A program made the translations under genes and the position numbers. Source: Bacillus sp. B1-b2 (GTDB lineage: Bacteria; Bacillota; Bacilli; Bacillales; Cytobacillaceae). Taken from it: a DNA stretch of 64,000 nt. The notes under the pieces were generated by a model. That model saw nothing but the letters and a program-made list of their open reading frames with translations. It ran no database searches and was not told the origin of the DNA. Location of the stretch: contig NZ_WEHU01000010.1 in the NCBI RefSeq assembly GCF_009183415.1, positions 124,001 through 188,000 on the forward strand, written 5' to 3'. Of the stretch, positions 27,664 to 36,568 are shown one piece after another (within the stretch, counting starts at the first letter, position 1; every line of letters begins with the position of its first letter).

Positions 27664-28057
27664 AATAATTCTTTATTTCTTTTTCCAAGTCACTAAAATG
27701 ATATTTTAGGCTTACGTAGGTTGGGATTCCTACAAGTAATCCTAAAACCGTGATAAGCGCCTTGTCTTCAATATTCATTAGAAAATTAATTACAAGCATA
27801 ATGGTTAAACATGACAAGAATATAATCCATCTGGTCATTCTTTTGTTTACCTCTCCGTGAAGTTTTATTTTCCCAGACAGAACCCCCGCAGCCGTGCCCC
27901 CGATGTATAAAAGCCAAGTTTCTTGTGACATTTGCATTTCGCCTAAAAAAAGTATGAATGGGTAAGTTAGCACAGTTACGAACATCATTGTCACAATTTT
28001 TCCGATTAGTAAGGCAAACTCTGTAGTTTTTTCACTCTTGAACCGCGGTTTTATCAT
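27620..28057 (-). CDS. Small membrane protein, paralogue of the gene at 39344
   Basis: The 145-residue protein has four hydrophobic helices and ends LKYHFSDLEKEIKNYYDRKDSKRY. The protein at 39344 is closely alike over its full length (starts PRFKNERTTKFALLVGK, ends KYHFADLEQEIKTYYEEKD). Function unknown. It overlaps the 72-residue gene upstream by four bases; RBS GGGAGG. Confidence 0.65.
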   Translation of the reverse strand: MIKPRFKSEKTTEFALLIGKIVTMMFVTVLTYPFILFLGEMQMSQETWLLYIGGTAAGVLSGKIKLHGEVNKRMTRWIIFLSCLTIMLVINFLMNIEDKALITVLGLLVGIPTYVSLKYHFSDLEKEIKNYYDRKDSKRYKIFRI

Positions 28058-28272
28058 TTCTTTGCCTCCCGTTTTTCATTTGCTTTTGTCCAATGTTCTA
28101 CACTACATGATACTGAGGATAATATTAGAAGAATAAGAAATGTTACGGCGAAATCAGGTTTTTTATCTACTATATAGATTGTTGCCAATCCTAATATTAT
28201 CCCCATGATAAGTGAGTAAATAGCCATTCCTTTATAGTTCATTTCTATAATTGTTTTTCGTATCCAGTTCAT
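28054..28272 (-). CDS. Small two-helix membrane protein
   Basis: The 72-residue protein has a basic start, two membrane helices (SLIMGIILGLATIYIV; FLILLILSSVSC) and a charged tail. It is first in an operon with the next two genes (ATGA overlap), with GGGGAG before the ATG. Not recognised. Confidence 0.6.
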   Translation of the reverse strand: MNWIRKTIIEMNYKGMAIYSLIMGIILGLATIYIVDKKPDFAVTFLILLILSSVSCSVEHWTKANEKREAKK

Positions 28273-28395
28273 TATTTTTCTCCCCTGCTACTAATTTGAT
28301 ATCCGTTTTTCAAATAACATGTAATTACAATTGTTCTAATTAAAATATCGTAGCAAATACTTTGTTACTGACTTTTCCTATTGGGGGCAAACCTA

Positions 28396-28563
28396 TTAAT
28401 GGTGCTCAAGTATACGAATTTCTTTAACAATTTCGTGCTCTATGTTTGCTAGATAGTCTTGTTGTTGTTTGGACATTTCAGCCCAAAAACCGTCATATAA
28501 TGAACGAATGATACGCAATTCCTCTTCTAAGTCTTGTAATCTTTTATGCCTCAAATTATTCAT
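28396..28563 (-). CDS. Small coiled-coil protein, paralogue of the gene at 55741
   Basis: The 55-residue helical protein is rich in Glu and Arg (RHKRLQDLEEELRIIRSLYD, then WAEMSKQQQDYLANIEHEIV). The gene at 55741 encodes a near twin. The conservation of two copies about 27 kb apart supports translation. The ATG overlaps the end of the upstream frame, so the two were probably coupled. Function unknown. Confidence 0.6.
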   Translation of the reverse strand: MNNLRHKRLQDLEEELRIIRSLYDGFWAEMSKQQQDYLANIEHEIVKEIRILEHH

Positions 28564-28791
28564 TGCCTGCCCCCTCTAATAACTCCTCTTCAATAAGGGA
28601 ATCAAAAAGGTCTTTAATTTCACTTTTGTTTGGATTTTGAAGATTAATCCTCTCACGGGAATTCCAAATTCCCCTTCACTTATAACTTCAATATCTTCAT
28701 TACGATAGATTCTTTCTTCTTTTATCTGACCGTTAAAAATTCTAGTTGTTCTTATATTTCCCTGTTCATCATAATCAATTACCTGAACCAT
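28556..28791 (-). pseudogene. Small hypothetical protein gene with apparent frameshift
   Basis: The first 42 or so codons give a coherent start (VQVIDYDEQGNIRTTRIFNG). Near 28665-28680 the coding look moves to another frame, which continues INLQNPNKSEIKDLFDSLIE and ends EEELLEGAGNE at 28556, overlapping the next ATG. The unshifted frame ends at 28576 with an unlikely basic tail. A one-base change or sequencing error is the simplest explanation. No known domain. Confidence 0.45.
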
Positions 28792-28944
28792 TTAATCGCC
28801 CCCTTAATCTTGTGCATTTTTGCTTATAGTAATAACAATTTTAAGTCGAATTATATTTAAGATTAGTGTTGGGCACATAGTCAAACTCCATATTTAATTT
28901 AGGCAAATGCCTGTTACTTTCTGCCCCCCAAGTGGTCTATGTCC

Positions 28945-29295
28945 CTATTTGATACTTTGTCGGTATTTTCTACTCGTGGGCATCCAACTTACCCTTCCTG
29001 CCCAGCCATTTTCATAGGCTAAATCTAACCTTTCTTCAATTGTTTCAATAACCTTATCCCAAGTTTCATCATTAACCTCACTATAATCCCATTTCCATGC
29101 TCCAAAAATCTTAAAAATTGGCTCCTTTTCACTAGTAATGCCTGTTCCATTTAATACCTTATTAAGAACTAGATTTGGTCTTGGAGCCAGTGGTTCGCAG
29201 TCAATTAAAATGAATTTTTCTGGTTCTTTTGTTTCTTCTGTCTTGGCCACAATTTGAGCATTTCCTTCCGATATCAATTTTTTAAGTGGATACAT
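28945..29295 (-). CDS. Hypothetical protein
   Basis: The 116-residue soluble protein is acidic in the middle, with a Trp-rich C-half (FGAWKWDYSEVNDETWDKVI; WAGRVSWMPTSRKY). No family recognised. Start ATG at 29295 after GGGTG. Confidence 0.5.
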   Translation of the reverse strand: MYPLKKLISEGNAQIVAKTEETKEPEKFILIDCEPLAPRPNLVLNKVLNGTGITSEKEPIFKIFGAWKWDYSEVNDETWDKVIETIEERLDLAYENGWAGRVSWMPTSRKYRQSIK

Positions 29296-29371
29296 TTCTT
29301 AACACCCCTATTCATATTTTTACTTTCAATTTGGCTACTTATCTTAGTCTTTCTATCAAACTGGTCAATTT

Positions 29372-29896
29372 TTATTTGATGATTTCACCAAACACGGGCA
29401 AGTCATCCTCCGCTATATCAATAAACTTCCCTTTACCAAAAAACTGATTAATTGTTTCCGTCAATTTCTCTTCCAACTCATTTTCAATTTGATATCGTAT
29501 TTTATCGAGATAGTAGCGGAAAGGAAAAACTATTTCCGATACATTGATTTTTTCACTAGTGTCAATTCTTTCTCTAGCAAATATCAACGGAATATTGAAA
29601 CATTCATTAAATACTTCAATACACCACATACAGTCATCAAACGTTTCAAATGTCTCAATACTTTCCAACATAACGGCTTCAATTTTTTCCTCTTTTATCA
29701 TTTCTTCAAAAGCAATTCGAAGATCTGAATCATAGAATATGTCAGTGAATTGTTCCCTGCTTTCTTCAGCAGTAGTATCTTTATAGATATCTACCATATT
29801 AAATACATTAGTTTTTGCAACTTCGTCAGAGCACTTTCTTTCTCCAATCATTCTCACGATCCCTACTCGTTTATAACTTAACTTTTCAAATCCCAT
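29372..29896 (-). CDS. Protein resembling a serine-recombinase N-domain (paralogue 1)
   Basis: The 174-residue protein starts at the ATG at 29896 behind AAGGAGG. Residues 1-110 follow the order of a resolvase catalytic domain: a first strand (YKRVGIVRMI), then EKIEAVMLESIETFETFDDC, then IPLIFARERIDTSEK. That is where resolvases have 'vveslsRlsR' and 'l-e-iDTs'. The catalytic Ser and the Arg residues are not evident, so it is probably not a recombinase. Two further relatives follow downstream. Function unknown. Confidence 0.55.
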   Translation of the reverse strand: MGFEKLSYKRVGIVRMIGERKCSDEVAKTNVFNMVDIYKDTTAEESREQFTDIFYDSDLRIAFEEMIKEEKIEAVMLESIETFETFDDCMWCIEVFNECFNIPLIFARERIDTSEKINVSEIVFPFRYYLDKIRYQIENELEEKLTETINQFFGKGKFIDIAEDDLPVFGEIIK

Positions 29897-29996
29897 AATA
29901 ATTCCTCCTTTGGAATACATATTGTGAAACAAAGATTCAATGTAGAAACCAATCTCAATAAGGAAATAAATATCCTTACACAAAAGAATAGGATTA

Positions 29997-30383
29997 TTAT
30001 CCTGCTTTTGAAAAGGAGGATTGGACATACTGGAGTACTTCAAAAAGACTTTGCTTCTTACCTGTATCGATTCTTTCGTTTGCAAATACTATATTAAACT
30101 TTATAAAGGTGAAAAAATGAACAAGGGAAAATAGTTGTTCAAAATTAGAGAAGTCCGAAATGCTATTTACAACAATAACATCTACATCATTTTCACTTAG
30201 AAGTTCTCTAAAATTTAAAGTAAGTCCAATATTTCTTCGTACTTCCTTATATTCTTCATCTTCAATTTCAAAAACTGAATAGATATCAATCGAAAACTCC
30301 TCGGTCAGATCACTGACATGCCCAAGGTTTCCATTTACATCCACTACTAAAGCCTTCTTATACGGTAATTTTTTAAAAGCCAT
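29997..30383 (-). CDS. Protein resembling a serine-recombinase N-domain (paralogue 2)
   Basis: The 128-residue protein starts at the ATG at 30383 behind TAGGAGGAG. It shares a start pattern with paralogue 1 (AFKKLPYKKALVVDV against GFEKLSYKRVGIVRM). It also shares the later stretch DVDVIVVNSISDFSNFEQLF followed by IVFANERIDTGKK. The spacing fits a resolvase-like alpha/beta fold without its active residues. Confidence 0.55.
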   Translation of the reverse strand: MAFKKLPYKKALVVDVNGNLGHVSDLTEEFSIDIYSVFEIEDEEYKEVRRNIGLTLNFRELLSENDVDVIVVNSISDFSNFEQLFSLVHFFTFIKFNIVFANERIDTGKKQSLFEVLQYVQSSFSKAG

Positions 30384-30456
30384 AATCTCTCCTCCTAATG
30401 TTTTCATTATTGTTAAGTTTTTCAATCGAATTCTACTGGGAAAACTTTGAACATCA

Positions 30457-30846
30457 TTAACTCTTTAGATTATTTGAGTTCCTACTATTAAATCTAAATA
30501 CTAACTCAACATTATCCTCAGACATTGATGCGTCTAAATTTTCTTTTAAAAAGTAGACTTTTGCTTCCATGAAAAACATAGTCAATACCAAAAATTCTTG
30601 GAGGTATTCTTTATTCTTAAAATTTTCCTTGCTATCAACTATGATTTCTGTAACCTTATGTTCCTTTAATACCTTACCGAAACTGGATGCTTGCAAAAAT
30701 GACGAAAATGCACCTCGATAAATCTCGTTGTTTAATGGATCAATTACTAAATCAAAGATTATAATGTCATTTTCTTTACAATATTTCACAACAGATTTTT
30801 CACCTTCTTTAGAACATGAAACAATAAAAGCCATATTACAAATCAT
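30457..30846 (-). CDS. Protein resembling a serine-recombinase N-domain (paralogue 3)
   Basis: The 129-residue protein starts at the ATG at 30846, chosen for GAGGGAGAG just upstream. It has CNMAFIVSCSKEGEKSVVKY, then TEIIVDSKENFKNKEYLQEF and VYFLKENLDASMSED. This is the same order of strands and the same iDTs-like end as in paralogues 1 and 2. Function unknown. Confidence 0.5.
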   Translation of the reverse strand: MICNMAFIVSCSKEGEKSVVKYCKENDIIIFDLVIDPLNNEIYRGAFSSFLQASSFGKVLKEHKVTEIIVDSKENFKNKEYLQEFLVLTMFFMEAKVYFLKENLDASMSEDNVELVFRFNSRNSNNLKS

Positions 30847-30904
30847 TCTAAATCTCTCCCTCATTTTCATATTGAAATGCTCTGACAAGAAAAACCTACC
30901 GATA

Positions 30905-31171
30905 CTAATCTTCTATAAAATGTGGAAATCTTGGTATGATTCCACGGCTTTTTATATTGAGGTAATCAGAATTTACCCTCTGAACTACCTTGCTATCAGG
31001 TTTCATAATAACGTACCACAGAACAAGATTAGCATCTTCCTCGTCAAAAACTTCTGCTAGTACGTAAACTAATGAGCCCTGATTATGCCAAACATCTATC
31101 CCCGCAATATTTACACCGAAACTTGCAGTTATTTCTCCAATATGGAATTTGTTTTCCTCATCGCTCATCAC
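30905..31171 (-). CDS. Hypothetical protein
   Basis: The 88-residue protein, IGEITASFGVNIAGIDVWHN, then LVYVLAEVFDEEDANLVLWYVIMKP, looks like a small beta-rich domain. AAGGAGG precedes it. A perfect 9-base inverted repeat (31194-31202 and 31204-31212) lies in its leader and may affect its mRNA. Not recognised. Confidence 0.5.
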   Translation of the reverse strand: MMSDEENKFHIGEITASFGVNIAGIDVWHNQGSLVYVLAEVFDEEDANLVLWYVIMKPDSKVVQRVNSDYLNIKSRGIIPRFPHFIED

Positions 31172-31304
31172 TAAATTTCCTCCTTTTTAAGGGGCACCAC
31201 ATGATGTGGTGCGCTGATTTTATATCCCTTCAATTATCAAACAGACTCCTTTTTAAGTGGCAGCAGGATTCTATTCTATATCTACTTTACGATTTGAATT
31301 GATT

Positions 31305-31769
31305 CTAATCTGAAATTTTATAACCCTTATTTCTTAAAATTTCAATGAGACCATATGCCATTTCAACATGATGTTCATGGCCATCTCCGTGCAACTCAAA
31401 GTCAAAGTCGTCCTCTTTACCTTCAAAGTAGTCATATTGGTTGATCCATTCCACATTCCTTATAAACTTCTTAATATAATCCTTGCTTATTTCACAAGTG
31501 GTATCACATACCTTTCTTATACTTATTTCACCTTGTCCCCAGTAAATTGACTCATCCGACAGCATAAAGAGTTGATTATCATATTCAAAAAAGTAGTTAA
31601 AGATATCCCCCGTCTCCTTACGGTAGATTATTTCTTCATTCTTAAAATCGTTCTTTTCCCAAAGAGAATAAATGTACCACCCCATTACTTTGAATTCCTC
31701 GTCTATAAGTACATCATTACTATCAGGAAACATCTCTCTTAATTCTTTCGTTTCATCCAATGTGAACAT
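31305..31769 (-). CDS. Hypothetical protein, C-terminal His/Glu-rich region
   Basis: The 154-residue acidic protein has FEYDNQLFMLSDESIYWG in the middle and ELHGDGHEHHVEMAYGLIEIL near the end. The latter may bind a metal. It starts behind AGGGGGAGA and overlaps the upstream gene by 17 bases. Its size and pairing recall immunity-type accessory proteins, but no family was recognised. Confidence 0.5.
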   Translation of the reverse strand: MFTLDETKELREMFPDSNDVLIDEEFKVMGWYIYSLWEKNDFKNEEIIYRKETGDIFNYFFEYDNQLFMLSDESIYWGQGEISIRKVCDTTCEISKDYIKKFIRNVEWINQYDYFEGKEDDFDFELHGDGHEHHVEMAYGLIEILRNKGYKISD

Positions 31770-32145
31770 CTAATTCTCCCCCTGACATATCATTATCTTC
31801 AAAATCACTTACAAAATTTCTTACATAATCACTTAACCAACTAGCGCCACCCCAACTGATTCTCCACATTGCCAACTTAGATACATCAAACAATTCTTTA
31901 AAGTCCTCATTAAACACGAAAATCAAGTCAATTCTTTGATCTTTTGTAGTGGCCTTGTAAATATTCCCCCAAAGTGTTTTAGGATCATTTGTAGTTGTTA
32001 CTCCAGCACTACGAAATTCTTCAGATACACCATTAATCCATTGGCTTAAGTCTCCTCCACACCCTAGCATTACTAAACCTTCGCCATTTGAGGCTATTTC
32101 CTTCAAACTTGAAAAATATATTTCTTCAACCTTTTGTGTGTTCAT
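31753..32145 (-). CDS. Hypothetical protein
   Basis: The 130-residue protein starts at the ATG at 32145 behind GGAGGGA. It has GLVMLGCGGDLSQWINGVSEE and IDLIFVFNEDFKELFDVSKL, suggestive of a small alpha/beta domain. It is co-transcribed with the 31305 gene and diverges from the XRE regulator at 32355. Not recognised. Confidence 0.5.
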   Translation of the reverse strand: MNTQKVEEIYFSSLKEIASNGEGLVMLGCGGDLSQWINGVSEEFRSAGVTTTNDPKTLWGNIYKATTKDQRIDLIFVFNEDFKELFDVSKLAMWRISWGGASWLSDYVRNFVSDFEDNDMSGGELDVHIG

Positions 32146-32354
32146 GTTTCGTCCCTCCACGATTTCATTTAATGTTTTTACCAAAAGCGACACAATTAAA
32201 TTATTTTGAATCCTCTTTTGTTACTGTGCGTTTTATGATATCTGAAAATTAACAAGTTGTAAATACCTAAAGGGAAACTTTTCTATTTAAAAGTAGACTT
32301 TATGGTATAATGGTTTATAATGTTGAATATAAACTTAGATTCGGAGGGCTAAAT

Positions 32355-33065
32355 ATGAGTGATGAAAAATTAATGATTGGAGACCGCCTAAAGGTTTTAA
32401 TTGAAGAAAATGGAATGGATGTTTCTAAAGGATCTTTAATGGATAAGCATGGTTTTAATAAATCAAATTTGCATAAATATCTTAATAATGTTAGAAGACC
32501 AAACTTAGAAGATATTATTAAGTTGGCAAATATATTCAATACCACAGTAGATTATTTAGTTAAGAATAGCGATTATATGTTAGACACTTGGGGCCCAGAG
32601 TTTTTAGAGGAATTTACTAACTACGCTTCTGATAAAATAAAAATTCATTTTAGGGATAGACAAGGAGTAAACATACCCGATAGTGATCCCACTTATACTT
32701 TATTATTTGGATTAACACATCTTTTATCTTCTGAGGGAAAATCGTTTGAGGATTTATCAGTGGAGGAAAAAGAGTATCAAATAGAATTGATTGACCACAT
32801 TATTAGTATTTACTATGGAATTATCAGAATGACTAAACAGACAGACTTTAAAATTGATGAATTAAAGGGGATACTGGACGGTATTTTCAATTTTATTGAG
32901 GGTGGTTACAGTTTTAAAAATTCTTCAATCATTGATAATTTGGAAAAAAGAACTGATAAAACAGAAGAAGAAATGATTGAAATCCTAAAATCTTATATTC
33001 AAATAAATATGGCTAATAGTCAAAGGGCTTTAAACCTACTTGATGAGTTAACTGAAAAGAAATAA
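32355..33065 (+). CDS. XRE-family helix-turn-helix regulator
   Basis: The 236-residue protein has a helix-turn-helix near residues 12-60 (DVSKGSLMDKHGFNKSNLHKYL, then LANIFNTTVDYLV) and an unassigned acidic helical C-domain of about 170 residues. GGAGG precedes the ATG at 32355, and an extended -10 (TGGTATAAT, 32303-32311) stands upstream. It reads away from the 31.3-32.1 kb genes and may control them. Confidence 0.8.
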   Translation: MSDEKLMIGDRLKVLIEENGMDVSKGSLMDKHGFNKSNLHKYLNNVRRPNLEDIIKLANIFNTTVDYLVKNSDYMLDTWGPEFLEEFTNYASDKIKIHFRDRQGVNIPDSDPTYTLLFGLTHLLSSEGKSFEDLSVEEKEYQIELIDHIISIYYGIIRMTKQTDFKIDELKGILDGIFNFIEGGYSFKNSSIIDNLEKRTDKTEEEMIEILKSYIQINMANSQRALNLLDELTEKK

Positions 33066-33143
33066 AAGATATTTTATGAAGGTATGAGTAAATCTCAGGC
33101 TTTTTTATAAACTTTGAAAGGGTTGAGGTAAGCATTAAAAAAT

Positions 33144-33163
33144 GCAGGGTTTCAGAACCCTGC
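33144..33163. terminator. Hairpin terminator between convergent genes
   Basis: GCAGGGTT and AACCCTGC with a four-base loop lie between the XRE gene and the 33206 gene. Confidence 0.6.
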
Positions 33164-33205
33164 TATAATACATCTGTTAGATATCCAATTACAACGTTTA
33201 CATCG

Positions 33206-33532
33206 CTATATATCCTCTTTAACTATTCCCCATTCAACCCCATATTTTTTACAAACATTACTAAACTGCTTAAAGTTCTCCCAAGTCCCCAATTCTTTAT
33301 AATCATAAAGTAATACTCGATCAATGGATGATTTATCGATGAACTGAAGGTGTAATTCCAGTAGGTTAAGATCAGCCAACAAATACATTTTTAGTTTTTT
33401 ATCAAGGATGTCTGAATAAACCCCTAGACTCTCCTCTATATCCCTATATCTTTCCATATTAAAACTAATGCCAATGTACATACCCACCCTATCCCCTTTT
33501 CTTGATTTACAGTATACAGCGAATCTAATCAT
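33206..33532 (-). CDS. Short serine-recombinase-like domain, probably inactive
   Basis: The protein of about 108 residues starts MIRFAVYCKSRKGDR, close to the 'iRvAlYcRvSt' start of serine recombinases. Later it has SIDRVLLYDYKELGTWENFK and KKYGVEWGIVKED, again in resolvase order. The catalytic Ser is missing: SRKG stands where RVS is usual. No DNA-binding domain is present. It recalls the three paralogues at 29.4-30.8 kb. The start is uncertain; an ATG at residue 18 has a better ribosome site. Confidence 0.5.
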   Translation of the reverse strand: MIRFAVYCKSRKGDRVGMYIGISFNMERYRDIEESLGVYSDILDKKLKMYLLADLNLLELHLQFIDKSSIDRVLLYDYKELGTWENFKQFSNVCKKYGVEWGIVKEDI

Positions 33533-33559
33533 CCACAATTGGTTTAAAAAAAGAGGGCA

Positions 33560-34141
33560 TTACTGCACTCTCCTAATATTTCCTTTACGGTATTTTTGCT
33601 GAAAGGTCCGGCATACTTGCTTATCATTGTATGTTTGTGGATACTTCTTTGTAAAATCAACTTCAGCCTTACTAATCACCACATTACAATCATCACAAGT
33701 ATATTGAAAAAATTCCCGTTCATTTTGGGACTGATTTGATTGGTAATTATTCTGACTTGTTTGAGGCTGCTGATAAGTATTGGGTTTAGTATGGAAGACA
33801 CAAGGCACTGAATATAATGATGCACATTTAGTTAAAGAAAGTGCAGAAGCAGCCTTAAAGGAATCGGCTGCTGTCTTCTTTTCATCTATTGTAGACGAAC
33901 CAAAAGCCTCCTTAACTGTATTCGCTATTCTTAAACTACCTAAAACAACAATCTCATTTGCTATTACTTTGCTCTCTTTAATAACGAAACTCCAGTTACC
34001 CGGACCTAATTCATTTAAATGTTCTACAACAAATTCTGAAGGAACATACCTAAAATATAAATATTGTTCATTAACTTTTTTTCCTTTGCACTCTCTTATT
34101 TGATTTTCTTCAAAAGGTCTTTTCAAATGATCAAAATTCAT
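33560..34141 (-). CDS. Rad52-like single-strand annealing protein
   Basis: The 193-residue protein follows the Rad52/22 pattern: FVVEHLNELGPGNWSFVIKES, then IVVLGSLRI and TAADSFKAASALSLTKCASLY. A Gln/Asn-rich linker and a zinc-ribbon-like tail follow. The tail has a first CDDC pair, but the second pair reads CRTF, so one Cys ligand is missing. Such proteins anneal single strands in phage and plasmid recombination. Start at 34141 behind AGGGGGAG. Confidence 0.65.
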   Translation of the reverse strand: MNFDHLKRPFEENQIRECKGKKVNEQYLYFRYVPSEFVVEHLNELGPGNWSFVIKESKVIANEIVVLGSLRIANTVKEAFGSSTIDEKKTAADSFKAASALSLTKCASLYSVPCVFHTKPNTYQQPQTSQNNYQSNQSQNEREFFQYTCDDCNVVISKAEVDFTKKYPQTYNDKQVCRTFQQKYRKGNIRRVQ

Positions 34142-34238
34142 TTTTTCTCCCCCTAAAAAGCATAAAGACAAGTAATGAAATGGATATACTCCAATTACCA
34201 CTTGCCCTCTCCTCTTCATTAATAATTTATCTTTAGTG

Positions 34239-34532
34239 TCAAACCACTCTTAAAAACCTGAATAGATCATATTCTGCAAATAGGTATAGTCCAAAGAAGA
34301 ATGAAAATGGAATTCCTCCCACTGTAAAAATTCCAACAGTTAAATTAAATATTGGCTCACTACTTCTTGAACCATCATCATATTCAACCAAAAAGAATTG
34401 TGAAAGTAATCTTCCTAATAATACACCAAGTATAAGAACTAATATCCATAAGCCACCAACCACTATTCCAGCCGTAGAAAACATGTCAATATCATGTAGT
34501 ATATTTCCATTAAATCTAAAAATGTCTGTCAT
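34239..34532 (-). CDS. Small two-helix membrane protein
   Basis: The 97-residue protein has two hydrophobic helices (GIVVGGLWILVLILGVLLG; GGIPFSFFFGLYLFAEYD) joined by a charged loop with SRSSE. Start at 34532 behind TTGGAGGAG. Not recognised. Same strand as the Rad52-like gene 97 bases on. Confidence 0.5.
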   Translation of the reverse strand: MTDIFRFNGNILHDIDMFSTAGIVVGGLWILVLILGVLLGRLLSQFFLVEYDDGSRSSEPIFNLTVGIFTVGGIPFSFFFGLYLFAEYDLFRFLRVV

Positions 34533-35194
34533 AACCTTCTCCTCCAATTCTCTTTTGTTAAACAAATATCTATATGTTTACTTCAACTCTGGAGAAGGGA
34601 ATCCTTGAAAAAATAATACGGATTCCAACAATTAATGTCACATTTTCTATGTAACTAGTTTGAAAAAAGGTTCAAGAAATTTCAATTATGAATTGCCGAT
34701 TTTAAGCCTTTTTGAACTATTTAAACCCTTTTTGGCTAAAAAAGATTAAATGTCGTTAAATATCTAATTTATTCTCATTTATTCGTTTTTAACAATATCA
34801 ACTATTTTATTTGGTTACATGGTATGGATTTTTTTCATCATTTTTTTCGCCTCGCTGAATTTATTTTTTTCAGTTGAATATTTTCCTAAATTTCTCGAAA
34901 AATTATTACTAAAAGCCTTTCTTTAATCACTTTTTCCATAAAAGACAATGCCTTTTGTAGAAATAGTTCGCTTTTTGTGTACCCTTGACAATCGTAATTG
35001 CTTGACAATGAAACATTATCTTTAAACATTATTCATTTATAATAGTTATAAATGCTATAATCTACCTAATAAACCTCTTTATAAATCTCTTGTTAAAGCA
35101 TTGTATAATAAGATTATTGATTAATATCTTTTATAATCATTATTAATGTTCCAGCAAGTTATCTTTTGATAAACGAAAACTTTAGTTTGATGTT
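34533..35194. other. AT-rich stretch without a gene
   Basis: Over 650 bases of about 75% or more A+T. Two TTGACAA motifs (near 34986 and 35003) and several TATAATAG-like boxes could be promoters. No frame with coding character and no RNA gene was recognised. Confidence 0.4.
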
Positions 35195-35390
35195 CATATT
35201 GTTTAATTTGCGACACCCTTTTGGCCAAGTACACAGATTAACGATCAAGTATTTTCATCATACAGAATCCCAAACTAGGCGTTTAGAAAAAATTAAATTA
35301 AAAAGACCAGACAGCCTATGAAGGACTGAATGGTCTTTTTGTCTTTATCCTTTTGAAATGGAGTAGCAAAAGAATGTTGGAGTGTACCGT
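35195..35390 (-). pseudogene. Decayed relative of the gene at 27379
   Basis: Reading leftwards, fragments FFCYSISKG, GLFNLIF and YLAKRVSQIKQYEHQ match FFWYSFKKY, GLFSYYMSKL and FFKGMSQIVQYERH of the 94-residue protein at 27379. They lie in the same order but are broken by stops and frame changes. The paralogue of its former neighbour survives at 39344, so a whole small module was once duplicated. Confidence 0.6.
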
Positions 35391-35534
35391 TAGGAAAATC
35401 TAAGGGGAAAAATAATCCTAATACCCTACAGTTCTTTTTCCTAAATATAATTCCTTGATTTTTTTATAAATTGTTTTTCAGAAAAGATGAAGGATCTGAA
35501 TAATGCAAATTGTCCTCCTGTTACTAATTGCAAA

Positions 35535-36443
35535 TTAGAATTCAATGGAACGAACTGCCTTTTGTAATTCCTTTACAGAAGGCGTTACATAAATCCTTGT
35601 AGTTTCAATAGAGTTGTGACCAGCCAATGAGGCAATCGTTTCAAGACCAACTCCTTTACTGGCTAATTGTTTGCAAAAGGTATGCCGTAACATGTGGGGT
35701 GTAATTTCAATCCCTAACTGTTTGGAATATCGCTTAAGAATATGTTCAATTGCTCTAACAGTTATTTTTTCACTCCTCGTACTCGGAAATAAGTAACGTG
35801 TGTTTTGAGGATGAAATTCCAGCCATACCTTAACTGATTGTATGGTATTTTCACCTACAGGGACTACACGGTACTTGTCTCCTTTCCCATGGTACACATG
35901 TACAACTTTGTTTACACAATCAAAATGGTCAATTTCGAGTTTACTTACTTCATCTACTCTAAGACCAGCGTTTACAAGGATACTAATAATTGCCTTATGA
36001 AGTGCTACCTTTGCATAATTCTTCCCATTACCCCTTTCTATTAAATGGAACAATTGGCCAACTTCAGATCGTTCCAGCCATTTAATCTGGTTCTGTCGCT
36101 GAAACTTCTTTGTCTTCAATTCCTTACCAATGTCAGCATTTTGTATTCCTGTTATAAGGAGAAACGAACCCCATTTTCTTACAGCAACAATTCGTCTATT
36201 AATTGTGGCAGTTGATAGCCCACTCTCATTTTTTAAAAAGTTTTCGTAATCCTTACAATCTATTGCGGTTATAAAATTGACAGGTAGGGACTTTCCCTGA
36301 TATCTATTTTTCAGCCAATTATGAAAATAGTTGATATCCTCCTTGTAACTTTTAATAGTTTTAATACTGTTCCCTTTTGTTTCTAAATAATGCTCAAATA
36401 ATTGAATGGAGTTGACTACAGAAACTGAAGAATTGTCTTCCAA
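35535..36443 (-). CDS. Tyrosine recombinase, XerC/D-like
   Basis: The 302-residue recombinase has an N-terminal SAM-like core-binding domain (FEHYLETKGNSIKTIKSYKEDIN). Its catalytic domain has all the key residues: Arg in NAGLRVDEVSKL, Lys in HGKGDKYR, His-x-x-Arg in HMLRHTFC, His in LAGHNSIETT, and the nucleophile Tyr in RIYVTP. I chose the TTG at 36443 because AGGAGGTG stands 7 bases upstream. Inverted repeats at 36501-36549 directly before the gene may be its site of action. Confidence 0.88.
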   Translation of the reverse strand: MEDNSSVSVVNSIQLFEHYLETKGNSIKTIKSYKEDINYFHNWLKNRYQGKSLPVNFITAIDCKDYENFLKNESGLSTATINRRIVAVRKWGSFLLITGIQNADIGKELKTKKFQRQNQIKWLERSEVGQLFHLIERGNGKNYAKVALHKAIISILVNAGLRVDEVSKLEIDHFDCVNKVVHVYHGKGDKYRVVPVGENTIQSVKVWLEFHPQNTRYLFPSTRSEKITVRAIEHILKRYSKQLGIEITPHMLRHTFCKQLASKGVGLETIASLAGHNSIETTRIYVTPSVKELQKAVRSIEF

Positions 36444-36466
36444 AAATAAACACCTCCTCTGACTCT

Positions 36467-36568
36467 TGTTATCCGACGAAAAAACAATAATGATTTTAAA
36501 TGTTATGCGACGAAATTTTGATGTGTAAGGTAAGTATTTCGTCACATAATTACTGTTAGGCGACGAAA
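36467..36568. repeat. Iteron-like repeats and a 14-base inverted repeat upstream of the recombinase
   Basis: TGTTATCCGACGAAA (36467-36481), TGTTATGCGACGAAA (36501-36515) and TGTTAGGCGACGAAA (36554-36568) are direct repeats. ATTTCGTCACATAA (36536-36549) is the reverse complement of TTATGCGACGAAAT (36503-36516) with one mismatch; the arms are 19 bases apart. This looks like arm and core sites of a tyrosine recombinase, or iterons of a replication origin, between the recombinase and the primase. Confidence 0.65.

Noticed and set aside
31194-31212. Perfect 9-base inverted repeat as a terminator
   Set aside because: No T-run follows on either strand. It lies in the leader of the 30905 gene, so it is mentioned there instead.
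36467-36568. CRISPR array
   Set aside because: Only three 15-base direct repeats with uneven spacing (34 and 53 bases start to start) and one inverted copy; no cas genes anywhere in the window.
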